From positions 118,841 to 182,840 of IMG/VR virus record IMGVR_UViG_3300035698_026482: a DNA stretch of 64,000 nucleotides; one strand, given 5' to 3'. Position numbers and translations under genes: made by a program. Within the stretch, counting starts at the first letter, position 1; each line of letters begins with the position of its first letter. This DNA comes from a virus. The notes beneath the pieces are model-generated. The model ran no database searches, was not told the origin of the DNA, and saw nothing but the letters and a program-made list of their open reading frames with translations. Of this stretch, positions 10,615-19,591 are shown piece after piece.

Positions 10615-11577
10615 TCAAACTAGTCCAATAGTTGTGGCAACTAACTTCACTAGCAACCCTTGTCCGAAAATCATGCCGACCAATAGGACGATAAGCATCA
10701 AGACAAGTTTTTCAACATAGACAAGAAATCCTGCCAAAAATGTTAACACATTTTTTAATTCGATGCCCAAACAAGCACCGATAACCTCGAGCGCGATCAT
10801 GGCAACAAATAAGATGATACCTGCAGGACCCTTGTCTAACGCGCCGATGAAGCCACCAATATCTAGCAACAATTTTGCAATTATGATAGGCACGGACTTA
10901 ATAACGGCGCAAAGCAAAAAACCCAAAATGGGAAGTGGCAGTGTAATATTAAATGATAATGGAGGTATAGCCGGCGAAAACAGAAATGACGGCATTGACG
11001 GCAAATCAAACGGCAAATCAATACCTGATATCGCAGGTAATCCTATGGCAGGTAACGTTGGTGGTGGTAAAAATGGAATAGACGGAATAGGAATGTTCGG
11101 CGGTAATAATCCTGCGGGAAAATTTGCAGTAAATTCAAGCAAAAATTCTGGCGAAATATCGAATAAATCAGGAAGGCTTGCAGGTAGTAATGGAAGCTTA
11201 ATTAAGAAATCAGGAATACCAATTCCTGCACGTAGCTTCAAGTTTGGAAAAGCAATTGTTGGGTCGCCAAAAGGTGCCAGTTGACCTCCACCACAGTTAA
11301 CGTCCATCGCAACTGCAGTTTTTTCAAACATCGTATCAATGAAAATCTGGTGCCATACAGGAAATGTTTGGGCATGTTTCTCAATTGGCTTAATGTTGAA
11401 GCTTTGCGCCAGAAACGCATTGCCAGGTACTACTACGGGCTCAGGTAAGCCGCCGAATAAAAAATCGGCTGTACCATTTGCAAGCAATACATTTGTTAAA
11501 TCAACAAACGATTGTCGGGCGTCATTACTGACGAGGCCGCCTTGCAGCAAGCCTACGTGGGTCATGACGCCGGACAT
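10615..11577 (-). CDS. Pro-rich protein with C-terminal membrane segments, baseplate operon
   Basis: This 320-residue protein starts at an ATG directly after the stop of the spike gene. Residues about 90-220 are very rich in Pro, Leu, Ile and Phe (LPLLPASLPDLFDISPEFLL). Residues about 220-320 contain three or four strongly hydrophobic stretches such as GPAGIILFVAMIALEVIGAC and LVLMLIVLLVGMIFG. A membrane-active protein next to the spike could act in membrane penetration or as a hub-associated chaperone, but this is inference. I do not recognise the family. Confidence 0.65.
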   Translation of the reverse strand: MSGVMTHVGLLQGGLVSNDARQSFVDLTNVLLANGTADFLFGGLPEPVVVPGNAFLAQSFNIKPIEKHAQTFPVWHQIFIDTMFEKTAVAMDVNCGGGQLAPFGDPTIAFPNLKLRAGIGIPDFLIKLPLLPASLPDLFDISPEFLLEFTANFPAGLLPPNIPIPSIPFLPPPTLPAIGLPAISGIDLPFDLPSMPSFLFSPAIPPLSFNITLPLPILGFLLCAVIKSVPIIIAKLLLDIGGFIGALDKGPAGIILFVAMIALEVIGACLGIELKNVLTFLAGFLVYVEKLVLMLIVLLVGMIFGQGLLVKLVATTIGLV

Positions 11578-12915
11578 TTATTTACCCTTCAACAACACCT
11601 TGGATGAAAAACTACCGTGCGGATCGCCAGCGGGCGTACCTGTGACACCACCCATTGTGCTGAGAATCGGTTGGCCTTGTACTTGACCTGCTGCGCCAGC
11701 GCCTGTATTACATAATGCGGCCAGGTTTGCAGACTTACCTCCAAGGTAGACAAGGCCCTGTGCTCCCGGTATTAAAATGATATCACCGTTTGCCTTCAAC
11801 ACGATTGCCGCACCACTGCCATCGCCATTGTCTGCTTGAATTTTTATGTCGTCCCTACCAATCAAGCGCAATTGATCGGTCTTTATTGCTATAGCGGCCT
11901 TGTCACCATCTGATTTTTCGCCGCCGTCGGAGATGTCAATGTCGAAATTTTCATCAACACTTGTTTTCATTGCAACATAGATACGTGATGCATCATTCTC
12001 GAAATCAGGATTGCCCTCGCCGACGACGTCGTCTGTTTTTCTAAGACCTGGTGTCTTATCAACCTCATCCTTATCTCTAGTGTTTGTAATTTTGTTGGGA
12101 GCTGTTAACTCGTCTAGACCACGACCTGCTACAATATCAATTGCACCACGGCCAACATCTGCTTCATCTTCACTTGTGACAGAAGAAACACGATCTGTGC
12201 CTAGCGAGATTAATGTATTGTTTGACCCCTGTAATAATTGATCGCCTGGCCGCTTATCATATCTGGGTACTGCCTCCATTGGCGCCTGTTTTGCAGCAAG
12301 CGAATCTTCATATATCTTATCGTACGCGTCCTCAGAATCACCAATCGTTAAACTATCATCACTTGGTGCACCATTAGGAAATCCAGGCTTATCATCGGGC
12401 GCGGGTCCTGCTAATTTTTCGACTGCATCTTGTTCATTGCTTGTAAGCGCATGCTTACGATCGTCATGTGTATAATTGACGTCATCAACTGTAATCGGGG
12501 CTGGAGCCCTGCATAACCAAAATGGCGTATCTGCGCCACCAGCTGAAGGATCCTCAAATAATGTTAAGACTGTCTCGCCCGGTTTAACAGGGAGGCTAAT
12601 GTATGGATCCAACAGTGGATAATAAATCCTGGCCAATCCCGTTCGCGAGCCGTCTCCAGTGATTTGCTGAGCCATTATACAGTTCCTCTTTATATGGGGA
12701 ACCATCTGCGTATTTTCAACCTTGTCAGAGATTTTCTGACGGACTTCTGAGGTTAATAACGTGAGATCATAAAATACGTCGAGCACGACGGCTCGACGAA
12801 TAAATGGCATTGGTGATGAAGATAATGCATTAATGTCATCCTGTTGCTCAACAGGTAATTGCGTTCCTGCAGATGCGGCTCTATGACCTGCCCTACCTGA
12901 GCCTCTACCTGTCAT
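11578..12915 (-). CDS. Baseplate central spike/hub protein, gp5-like
   Basis: This 445-residue protein has an N-terminal region resembling the OB fold of gp5/VgrG/gpV proteins (IYYPLLDPYISLPVKPGETV then FWLCRAPAP). After a low-complexity middle comes a repetitive C-terminal part (DQLRLIGRDDIKIQADNGD, AAIVLKANGDIILIPGAQGL) typical of the triple-stranded beta-helix needle. No lysozyme domain is seen, unlike T4 gp5. It would form the membrane-piercing tip. Its start overlaps the upstream gene by 4 nt. Confidence 0.75.
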   Translation of the reverse strand: MTGRGSGRAGHRAASAGTQLPVEQQDDINALSSSPMPFIRRAVVLDVFYDLTLLTSEVRQKISDKVENTQMVPHIKRNCIMAQQITGDGSRTGLARIYYPLLDPYISLPVKPGETVLTLFEDPSAGGADTPFWLCRAPAPITVDDVNYTHDDRKHALTSNEQDAVEKLAGPAPDDKPGFPNGAPSDDSLTIGDSEDAYDKIYEDSLAAKQAPMEAVPRYDKRPGDQLLQGSNNTLISLGTDRVSSVTSEDEADVGRGAIDIVAGRGLDELTAPNKITNTRDKDEVDKTPGLRKTDDVVGEGNPDFENDASRIYVAMKTSVDENFDIDISDGGEKSDGDKAAIAIKTDQLRLIGRDDIKIQADNGDGSGAAIVLKANGDIILIPGAQGLVYLGGKSANLAALCNTGAGAAGQVQGQPILSTMGGVTGTPAGDPHGSFSSKVLLKGK

Positions 12916-13283
12916 TCTTCATTATCCATAAAATGATCAAGAAGATCATCAGGGTTAATAGCGCCTTCTGACTTTTTATACGCCATAATCTGTTCAGTCA
13001 ATTTAAGAAGTTGATCATTGCTTTTGGCCATTTTTTCAAGATACTTTGTTACAAGCGGACCATAAAGCATATGACCCTGCGGATTGCCCTTCATTTCGCG
13101 AAAGATATCCGTATAAAGAATCGATACACGCTCGCGATCTTCAACTGCATTCGTATAAATTTCTATCCATAATGACTTCGTACGATCGTCAATATCCGTC
13201 GCAACCAACAATAGCTCATCGAAATCCGGGAGCTTTTCTTTTTGGTCTTGAATTGCATCTTGTACTAATTGTTTTTTTGACAT
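12912..13283 (-). CDS. Hypothetical small soluble protein
   Basis: This 123-residue protein is predicted mostly alpha-helical and charged, ending in an acidic tail (DDLLDHFMDNEE). It overlaps the spike gene by 4 nt (ATGA), so it is co-translated with it. It lies between the baseplate operon and the sigma factor gene. No motif identifies a function. A role as assembly factor or structural accessory is possible from position only. Confidence 0.7.
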   Translation of the reverse strand: MSKKQLVQDAIQDQKEKLPDFDELLLVATDIDDRTKSLWIEIYTNAVEDRERVSILYTDIFREMKGNPQGHMLYGPLVTKYLEKMAKSNDQLLKLTEQIMAYKKSEGAINPDDLLDHFMDNEE

Positions 13284-13310
13284 TGCGTCTCATGCAGTAC
13301 GTAGGCGATT

Positions 13311-14117
13311 CTAGAAAATACCAAACTCGTCGCCCATTTTAAGAGAATTATAATGACGCTTTATCACTGATATCGCCATTGTGAGTTGCTTAGCTGATAG
13401 TCCACTCATCTCCCTGATATACGTGAATACCGCCCGCTTGTTTAACATCGGCAAATCTTCCCGCTTTTCGAATAACGTAACAATTGAATCAATACAACGA
13501 ATTTCATTTTCGTTTGTTAGTAGACTACGAATTTCATTAAGCATCAACATTAGCTGTCCGAGCTTTTCTAGCCCAATTACTTCATCATCCTGTGATGGAA
13601 CAGTCAGATCTAGATGGGCAGCGACACCATACTTTTTTTCGATTTTATCATATTCCTGTCTGCCAAAATGATCGACTGCATCTAGACTGACCATACGCTG
13701 TGAGTTAATGACCCTCTTTCTGGAGCGAACGATAAGCCATCTTTTCGCAACGACATTGAAATATGAAAAAGCCTTAGTGCCTCTAGATCCATCGAATTTA
13801 TGCAACGATTCGTAAAGGAATACAATGCAATCACTTTTTAGTTCTTCATGCGTGGTGTATAACCCCTTAAATTTGTAGATGCAAATTAGATTCTCAACTA
13901 ATTGATCGAATGCTGGATAGATGTTTTTAACGTATAGCTGTTCACGCTCTGCAGAATCGTCTGAGCTTTGAAATAGTTCAATATTTCGTTGCGTTTCGGC
14001 ATCAAAGTAATATCGTTTTACGTTCGCGCTACGTTTTACGCGACGCTTACGTTTAGCTCGCTTTTTAATAACTGGTTTTACTTTAACGGGTATCGTTTTT
14101 TCAGAGCTCTTAGCCAT
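13311..14117 (-). CDS. Late-transcription sigma factor, gp55-like
   Basis: This 268-residue protein has a Lys/Arg-rich N-terminus, then a sigma region 2-like core: DCIVFLYESLHKFDGSRGTK followed by AFSYFNVVAKRWLI is the hallmark of T4 gp55-type sigma factors (the FD-GT-FSYFN pattern contacting core polymerase and the -10 region). T4 gp55 is 185 residues, so this one has extended ends. It directs host RNA polymerase to late genes in T4. A separate region 4-like protein is encoded at 37718, so promoter recognition may be divided between two polypeptides. It overlaps the membrane protein gene upstream by 8 nt. Confidence 0.8.
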   Translation of the reverse strand: MAKSSEKTIPVKVKPVIKKRAKRKRRVKRSANVKRYYFDAETQRNIELFQSSDDSAEREQLYVKNIYPAFDQLVENLICIYKFKGLYTTHEELKSDCIVFLYESLHKFDGSRGTKAFSYFNVVAKRWLIVRSRKRVINSQRMVSLDAVDHFGRQEYDKIEKKYGVAAHLDLTVPSQDDEVIGLEKLGQLMLMLNEIRSLLTNENEIRCIDSIVTLFEKREDLPMLNKRAVFTYIREMSGLSAKQLTMAISVIKRHYNSLKMGDEFGIF

Positions 14118-14694
14118 TCGTCTTTCCTAGTTCTCGGCGACGTTGTTGGTGGCGCGCAATTGCTGCGGCGGCCTTTGCAGCGTTAGGACTGCGACTAGGC
14201 ATGTGATGGTCCTGCATATCCCTTGTCTGTGATTGTTGTTCTCGTTGCGGCGTCATTATTTCAATTTCGCCATTGCGAGCTTTTCTCATGAGTTCAGCCT
14301 TTGTTTCCTTATCTAATTCCGCAGTTGATTTAGGATTATGCGGATCTACATCTGAAACATTCTTGATTTCCCTAATATTCGCACGATCTTCGTTTTCTTC
14401 AACTTCAATTTCTTCAAAGATTTCAATAACCTCAACGACAGCGCGACGTGCATCCTGGACTGCCTTAACTACCATTCTTACCTCAGGACTATCAAAAAAG
14501 ACGGGCTTATTTGCAATCATTGCTATCTGATCGTGACAAGCGTCGAGGGCGCGTAATGACATGTCAACTCTATCTTCCAGCTCCACTTCAAAATCCATTC
14601 GCTGCGTAATCAATCTAGTGATCACGTGAGCAGCAAACCATGTCACGCCTATAAGCGCTAGTCCTAATAAGCATGTCGTGATAATCCATCCCAT
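14110..14694 (-). CDS. Single-pass membrane protein of unknown function
   Basis: This 194-residue protein has an N-terminal transmembrane helix (residues about 3-25, IITTCLLGLALIGVTWFAA). A helical acidic coiled region follows (EVIEIFEEIEVEENED), then a Gln/Arg-rich tail. It overlaps the gp55-like gene by 8 nt. Topology suggests a membrane anchor with a cytoplasmic coiled coil. I do not recognise it. Confidence 0.7.
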   Translation of the reverse strand: MGWIITTCLLGLALIGVTWFAAHVITRLITQRMDFEVELEDRVDMSLRALDACHDQIAMIANKPVFFDSPEVRMVVKAVQDARRAVVEVIEIFEEIEVEENEDRANIREIKNVSDVDPHNPKSTAELDKETKAELMRKARNGEIEIMTPQREQQSQTRDMQDHHMPSRSPNAAKAAAAIARHQQRRRELGKTNG

Positions 14695-14697
14695 AAC

Positions 14698-15912
14698 TTA
14701 TCCTCTTAACATCGGCGAAAGAAGTGAATCGTACATTTTACCAATAGCTGCGTAACAATACTTTTTTCTAATAGTGTCACCAAGTTCTTGTGCCCATTGC
14801 TTAGGAATATCAGGAGATTTTCTGAATTTTTTCAAAGCCTGTTTGACGTTTGAATCAACAGGATTTGCCCAACGTGTACCTTCCATCCAAATACATCTAT
14901 CAGACTCTTCTTGCGGGCGCCTATCAACGCGTTGTTGCGGAATTGGGTCCAGCGTGTACCCAATTTTTATGAATTTTCCTTCGTTCATAAAATCAAGATG
15001 TCCCGACCAGTCGGTGGCGATTACAGGTAAGTCAGATGCTGCCGCCTCAAGGATTGGTAATCCATATCCTTCACCGCGAGTAAGCGTGACGTATGCCTTA
15101 ATAGACGGTTCACGATATAATGCCGCAATTTCCTCATCTTCCATTTCACCATGAAGAAAATATACCTTAGGAAATTGTCCCTTTCTGACTTGACTTAATA
15201 CACTTACTAGCTTGGCGTTCGTGTCTCTCCGATCAATTAACGTTCCGCGTCCAGAATTTGTTTTTATGATGATGCCAACGTCTTCATCATTTTGATGAGT
15301 TTCACATAGGTGCTTAAGCGTATTGTAAATGTTCTTACGATCAGTAAGTGAATCGTTTGCAGTAAGCTGACCAACCATAAGATAGTTGAATGAGGTGTCT
15401 AGACCAAAATCAACATCTTTTTGCTTTTCAGTAATGGCATCAATGAATGATTCAGGAATAACATGAATAGGAGTTGTCAATTCACCCGAATTTTTTAAAG
15501 TTTTTGCCGTGTGATTCGACGGCACAATAACCAAATCCATCTTATTGCAATGATCAATCCATAGCGGGTTACAACGATCGGTTTCAACCGCGGCGGTCAT
15601 TCCTACATTTACGTTAGCAAGCTCGGGTTGCCATTCATTGGGTAGCACAAGTTGGATAGACACATCACACTTTTGAAATTTGCCGTCCGGACCTGTGGGC
15701 ATTCTTGCATATTTCATAATTTCGCCAGCGAGCCCATCGTACATCGTCGGAACAAGGGCAAATGGAGTATTACCCCATCTAACCAGACTAATATATAAAT
15801 CGATCTCTTGTTGCTCAGCAAGACCGATAAGATATTTTGCGACCTGACGTGAATGAACACCGTATCCAGAACTTGTTAGCGCTGGTGCTTTGAAAATAAC
15901 TCTTTTTTTCAT
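14698..15912 (-). CDS. Glycosyltransferase, GT-B fold (GT4-like)
   Basis: The best start is the ATG at 15912, which overlaps the upstream stop as ATGA; a GTG at 15930 is also possible. The 404-residue product has the GT4 C-terminal donor-binding signature RGEGYGLPILEAAASDLPVI (EX7E pattern) and the N-terminal segment GVHSRQVAKYL typical of glycan acceptor loops. It is the first of a run of glycosyltransferases and is coupled to a second GT4 enzyme. Likely role is transfer of a nucleotide-sugar donor onto a surface glycan or virion protein; donor and acceptor cannot be read from sequence. Confidence 0.85.
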   Translation of the reverse strand: MKKRVIFKAPALTSSGYGVHSRQVAKYLIGLAEQQEIDLYISLVRWGNTPFALVPTMYDGLAGEIMKYARMPTGPDGKFQKCDVSIQLVLPNEWQPELANVNVGMTAAVETDRCNPLWIDHCNKMDLVIVPSNHTAKTLKNSGELTTPIHVIPESFIDAITEKQKDVDFGLDTSFNYLMVGQLTANDSLTDRKNIYNTLKHLCETHQNDEDVGIIIKTNSGRGTLIDRRDTNAKLVSVLSQVRKGQFPKVYFLHGEMEDEEIAALYREPSIKAYVTLTRGEGYGLPILEAAASDLPVIATDWSGHLDFMNEGKFIKIGYTLDPIPQQRVDRRPQEESDRCIWMEGTRWANPVDSNVKQALKKFRKSPDIPKQWAQELGDTIRKKYCYAAIGKMYDSLLSPMLRG

Positions 15913-17165
15913 AGTGCCTTTATTTCCCACTGTTTGAATGACGTCTTACGATTACTTTTCCAATTTTTGATTGTTTCGTGCATCGTTTTATCCCAGGCGT
16001 CTACTGTATCTTGAATGACAAATTCTGATAGCACGTATTGCCTTGCCTTTTCACCAATTTCGCTGCGTTTTTCATGGCCCATGTCATACATTTTCATAAA
16101 TGCATCAGCAACGGTATCTGGCGAAACATGATCTTCATAGATATATGGAACAGGTTGACCACCTACAAGATCCCTAACTTCAGGATCTAACGCAATACCA
16201 TTTTGCGATCCGTCTCTATGATCGATGACCTGGCGGGTCAACCCACCTGTTTTCTGGGCGATAATAGGCAAACCGCACTGCATAGCCTCAAGGGTTGATA
16301 GGCCAAAGCCTTCATGACAGCTTATGTTAACACAACAATCTGAAATGTTATAAAGGATTGCCATTTCATCAAAGTTGATGCGCCCAGTTGAGTATACAAC
16401 ATTGTCTCTCACTCCAAAGTGATCTGCTATCACCGGTAAATTTTGACCCTCTTGATCACCGGGATTAGTGTGTAGCAACAGCGTAGCATCGCGCTTTCCT
16501 GTTTTCGCTTCTAGCGCATCTACAAACTTGCTCCAAGCCAGCAATACATTGCCAGGCATCTTCCTACGCGCATTCCTATTGACCCAAATACAAGTAAAGT
16601 GATCTAAGCGTTCCTTGCCTAGGATGCGCTCCTTATGCGTAAGTGATTCAGCGACAGGTAATTTTCTAAAGATACTCTTGGGTAATGCGTGCGGTATAAA
16701 ATTTGTTTTATCAGGAAAGTGTTCACTAACGAGTTCATATGTCAAATGTGAATGACAGTTAATGAGGTCAGTTGACTCATATAACACCTCGTTAAACTTT
16801 GGGTACGGATCGTTGTCCCAAACATGCCAATAAACAATTGGACAAATCTGGTGAATTTCTTCTTCCATTTGCCAAACCCAGGTGAAAAAGCGGGGATCTG
16901 TGAATAGAAAAATCGCATCGGGCTTTTCTTTCAGTAACATCTCACGCAATAGATCTGGGGTACCAAATCCGTCAACTGGTTTAACGATGAAGTCTGCGTT
17001 GACTGTTTGTAGGCTGTAGTCAACATGTCTAATTGCACCGCCAAGTACGCGAAACGTCCAACGATTTTTCTTAATAAGCCCTTCAATTAAGTGTTTCGCC
17101 TGACATCCCACGCCACTAGTATTTAGCGGATTGTCCGCGAGCATTAGTATTTTGTATTTCTTCAT
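15909..17165 (-). CDS. Glycosyltransferase, GT-B fold (GT4-like)
   Basis: I place the start at the ATG at 17165 (MKKYKILMLADNPL), with a weak GGGT element upstream, rather than the TTG at 17177. The 418-residue protein has the N-terminal NTSGVGCQAKHLIEGL loop and the donor motif HEGFGLSTLEAMQCGLPII followed by GGL. It is coupled to the next glycosyltransferase by a 4 nt overlap. Transcription from the gene upstream is probably cut by the terminator at 17181-17211, so this pair may have its own promoter. Confidence 0.85.
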   Translation of the reverse strand: MKKYKILMLADNPLNTSGVGCQAKHLIEGLIKKNRWTFRVLGGAIRHVDYSLQTVNADFIVKPVDGFGTPDLLREMLLKEKPDAIFLFTDPRFFTWVWQMEEEIHQICPIVYWHVWDNDPYPKFNEVLYESTDLINCHSHLTYELVSEHFPDKTNFIPHALPKSIFRKLPVAESLTHKERILGKERLDHFTCIWVNRNARRKMPGNVLLAWSKFVDALEAKTGKRDATLLLHTNPGDQEGQNLPVIADHFGVRDNVVYSTGRINFDEMAILYNISDCCVNISCHEGFGLSTLEAMQCGLPIIAQKTGGLTRQVIDHRDGSQNGIALDPEVRDLVGGQPVPYIYEDHVSPDTVADAFMKMYDMGHEKRSEIGEKARQYVLSEFVIQDTVDAWDKTMHETIKNWKSNRKTSFKQWEIKAL

Positions 17166-17180
17166 AATTTTACCCAAAGC

Positions 17181-17211
17181 AAAAAAAATGCCGTAGGGGA
17201 AAGCCCCTACG
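17181..17211 (-). terminator. Rho-independent terminator
   Basis: On the minus strand an 8 bp stem CGTAGGGG/CCCCTACG with a 4 nt loop is followed after GCA by eight T residues. It lies after the nuclease gene (stop at 17261) and just before the glycosyltransferase start at 17165. It is the cleanest intrinsic terminator in the window. Confidence 0.9.
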
Positions 17212-17260
17212 ACAAAAATACATTCTAGAACAGCGTGAGTAAAGGTTTATCTTACGTCAT

Positions 17261-18082
17261 TCATGAGCCAGGACAATGCGAGGTTGCCTTGAAGTCACAG
17301 TACTGACATGAAAGCCTGTTTTTCGGCGAGTGCTCTGCTTTTACTGCGCGCAGCATCTTATCAATAGAGGAATTAACTTTCTCTTCCATCTTCGGGCCAA
17401 CTGATACTTGAATTAATTGGCACTTTGAACCAGGCTTTGCAGTTCTTTTTAGCAATACAAATCCGGCCTTCAAATCTTTCATGTCAATATCAAATTTGCG
17501 AGACCAAAATATTTTATACGCTGCAGCTTGGGCATTCGTCTTGAACTCACGCATTTTTTGTGCACGCCAGCCCCATCCTGTCGTTTTCCAGTCTAGAATA
17601 CTAATAACCTGCTTACCTCTTTTGGTTTTATGCTTGATAGTCGCGTCAACAAAACCTTTCCACATATTGCCAGGATGACCTAGATGATCAAGTGATTCGT
17701 AAAGCAATGCCTCGGCACCGACCGGTTCCCAATCTAGAAACGTTGTATCCATCCACGCCGGTAATTCCTCAAGAATTTCCTTTGCCTGCATTATCCACGT
17801 ATCTTTGTCGGAATATTGATTTTTATCCCAGGTTTCGGCAATCATCGTCAAGATTTTCTCGATAGGCATTTCACCTGTGTTGAGAAAATCCTCACATCCT
17901 TGGTGAACATGATTTCCGAAAAACGTATGCTCATTTCCATCGAACGGATTAAGTTTTTGGACGTATGAAAGATGATGCTTCCACGGACAATCAAGCCATG
18001 TCGCAAGCTCAGAAAAGGAAATATGCGGCTTGCCAGTTGGAAGTAAAGACAAGTGAACCTTGTCATCTTTCATATCGCTCAT
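17261..18082 (-). CDS. Cas4/RecB-like PD-(D/E)XK nuclease with Fe-S cysteines
   Basis: This 273-residue protein shows the RecB-family nuclease order: an N-terminal Cys (SELATWLDCPWKHHL, about residue 32), catalytic ISILDWKTTG (Asp and Lys of the PD-EXK core), a downstream Gln-x3-Tyr helix (NAQAAAYKIFW), and a C-terminal triad of Cys (CQYCDFKATSHC). The four cysteines match the Fe-S cluster arrangement of Cas4 and AddB. Such enzymes are 5'-3' exonucleases that process DNA ends in phage recombination. The start codon lies exactly 6 nt after TAGAAT, so the mRNA may be leaderless. A terminator follows the gene. Confidence 0.85.
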   Translation of the reverse strand: MSDMKDDKVHLSLLPTGKPHISFSELATWLDCPWKHHLSYVQKLNPFDGNEHTFFGNHVHQGCEDFLNTGEMPIEKILTMIAETWDKNQYSDKDTWIMQAKEILEELPAWMDTTFLDWEPVGAEALLYESLDHLGHPGNMWKGFVDATIKHKTKRGKQVISILDWKTTGWGWRAQKMREFKTNAQAAAYKIFWSRKFDIDMKDLKAGFVLLKRTAKPGSKCQLIQVSVGPKMEEKVNSSIDKMLRAVKAEHSPKNRLSCQYCDFKATSHCPGS

Positions 18083-18088
18083 GAGTAT

Positions 18089-18094
18089 ATTCTA
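18089..18094 (-). promoter_or_regulatory. -10 box for the Cas4-like gene, probably leaderless
   Basis: TAGAAT ends 6 nt before the ATG at 18082. This spacing is the same as at several other genes here and would place the transcription start at or next to the start codon. No Shine-Dalgarno element is visible. Unlike the strongest examples it lacks an extended TGn. Confidence 0.55.
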
Positions 18095-18115
18095 CTATGT
18101 TGATAATCAGTTTGA

Positions 18116-18928
18116 TTAAGTTACTGGGCTAGCAAAACAGCGTTCAGATTGCCCAATTATATTTTCATAAGCCGTATGACGTACAGACCATCCAGCTTCC
18201 TTAAGCATTAAATTTAAATCGCCGCTATGAAAACCGAAAAGATGACCTGCCTGTAATGATGGGGCATCATTTTCAATTGGGACTTCAATATGAAGATAAG
18301 AGAGTGGTGATACTACTTCACGCAATTTGCATAGCGCGCCATACGGATCAGAAATGTGCTCAAAAACATGATAGGCAACAATGATTGATGCGTCATGTAT
18401 ATCAGGAAATTTTTCATCATGCATTAGATCAATCATTCCTGTGTTAAATCCCAAGGCACGCCCAAGGGCGACATTTGAGGGCACAACGTCATATCCGATC
18501 GCGTTCTTTACAAGCCCTGACGCTTCATAATGTTGCAATAGCTTCGGAAACCTAAATCCAATCTCCACAAAATTTTCGCTAGACGAAAAAATCGGCAGCT
18601 CATCATCGCGTCTCAATATTTCATCAAACTTCAGCAGCTCATCATAGCGTATTTTATCAAATCTCTCAAGCGGCTGCATTAATTTGGTTTGGGCATCGCT
18701 AATTTGTGACTCTACCGGGGCCCCAGTGAATGTATTGCCTCGTGACGCTTGCAGCATAACTCTAAATTTATCAGTTGGCGCTTCATAATATACTCTTTCA
18801 CCAACCGGGGCGTAATGCATAAAATGTTTTTGATATGCGCTTGCATCTCGATACTCTGACCAAGATGTTAAGTTAACTTCAGGAATTAATTTCGCAAGAT
18901 CTTGTTTAAAGTTGTCGTTTTCTGACAT
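18116..18928 (-). CDS. SAM-dependent methyltransferase, class I
   Basis: This 270-residue protein has a methyltransferase core in its second half: FVEIGFRFPKLLQHYEASG (motif I region), then VVPSNVALGRALGF, and ASIIVAYHVFEHISDPYGAL, where the D/H-E-H segment is typical of the Methyltransf_23 type found in polysaccharide clusters. Motif I is degenerate (EIG-F-F instead of E-GxGxG). It heads the sugar module and probably methylates a glycan or sugar-lipid intermediate; the substrate is unknown. Confidence 0.75.
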   Translation of the reverse strand: MSENDNFKQDLAKLIPEVNLTSWSEYRDASAYQKHFMHYAPVGERVYYEAPTDKFRVMLQASRGNTFTGAPVESQISDAQTKLMQPLERFDKIRYDELLKFDEILRRDDELPIFSSSENFVEIGFRFPKLLQHYEASGLVKNAIGYDVVPSNVALGRALGFNTGMIDLMHDEKFPDIHDASIIVAYHVFEHISDPYGALCKLREVVSPLSYLHIEVPIENDAPSLQAGHLFGFHSGDLNLMLKEAGWSVRHTAYENIIGQSERCFASPVT

Positions 18929-18943
18929 GTTGATTTTCCTAAT

Positions 18944-19237
18944 TCACGCAAAAAAGCGTGTATCGCTGATCGCTTTATCGTCTACGAAAATGTCATAAAA
19001 AGGTTTTCCCATCATTAACTCATGATGTTTAACGTCCCAATCATTCATTTGTTTTGCAGTTAATTCAGACCAGTCGATACCTGTTGTTTTGCCCCTTGAG
19101 GTATAAAGCTTGATAATGTGACCGTCATCATATAGCTTATTTACGACGACGATGCGTTCTACATACGGTAGTGCGTCGTCATATTTGCCATCCGTATTAT
19201 TACAAAGAGTGCCGTCGATATCGAACATATAAACCAT
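18944..19237 (-). CDS. HAD-superfamily phosphatase, small sugar-phosphatase type
   Basis: This 97-residue protein begins with the HAD motif I nucleophile segment YMFDIDGTLCN and has motif II as KLYTSRGK and motif IV as DIFVDDKAIS. It matches the short single-domain HAD proteins found in capsule clusters, where they dephosphorylate sugar acids or sugar phosphates. It overlaps the cupin gene by 1 nt and lies beside the NeuB-like gene, so it may remove the 9-phosphate or 8-phosphate of a nonulosonate intermediate. Confidence 0.8.
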   Translation of the reverse strand: MVYMFDIDGTLCNNTDGKYDDALPYVERIVVVNKLYDDGHIIKLYTSRGKTTGIDWSELTAKQMNDWDVKHHELMMGKPFYDIFVDDKAISDTRFFA

Positions 19238-19590
19238 TAATCGCCCTTGATAAGCCTAATGCTATCTTCGTCAAAGTGTTCTGTTGAAAATTCAAACAGC
19301 TCAGAGTCTTCATGCGCAATCATTTGATGGACAGTTTCCGGTGGGAGCTCGTACATGTCGCCTGGATTAAGCTCAATTGATTGAATGTTTGTCGACGTCT
19401 CAGTGAGCTCGTCGAGTGGGATTACTCGTAGCGTCATTTTGCCTGACTGTAGATAAAAGGTTTCATGTTTTACCCTGTGATAGTGAAAGCTGCACCTCTT
19501 GTCCTTATTGAAGTAAAGAAGCTTTCCACAATACATTTTATCATTGTGGATCCACAGTTCGTGACCCCACCCTTTTTGTACAAACTTCAT
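19237..19590 (-). CDS. Cupin, mannose-6-phosphate isomerase type II-like
   Basis: This 117-residue single cupin domain has metal-binding residues in CSFHYHRVKHETFYLQSGK (His-x-His and Glu) and a second motif PGDMYELPPETVHQM. Short cupins of this type accompany nonulosonate and heptose pathways. It sits between the HAD phosphatase and the NeuB-like synthase with 1-2 nt spacing, so it almost surely serves the same pathway. Exact reaction unknown. Confidence 0.75.
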   Translation of the reverse strand: MKFVQKGWGHELWIHNDKMYCGKLLYFNKDKRCSFHYHRVKHETFYLQSGKMTLRVIPLDELTETSTNIQSIELNPGDMYELPPETVHQMIAHEDSELFEFSTEHFDEDSIRLIKGD

Positions 19591-19591
19591 C

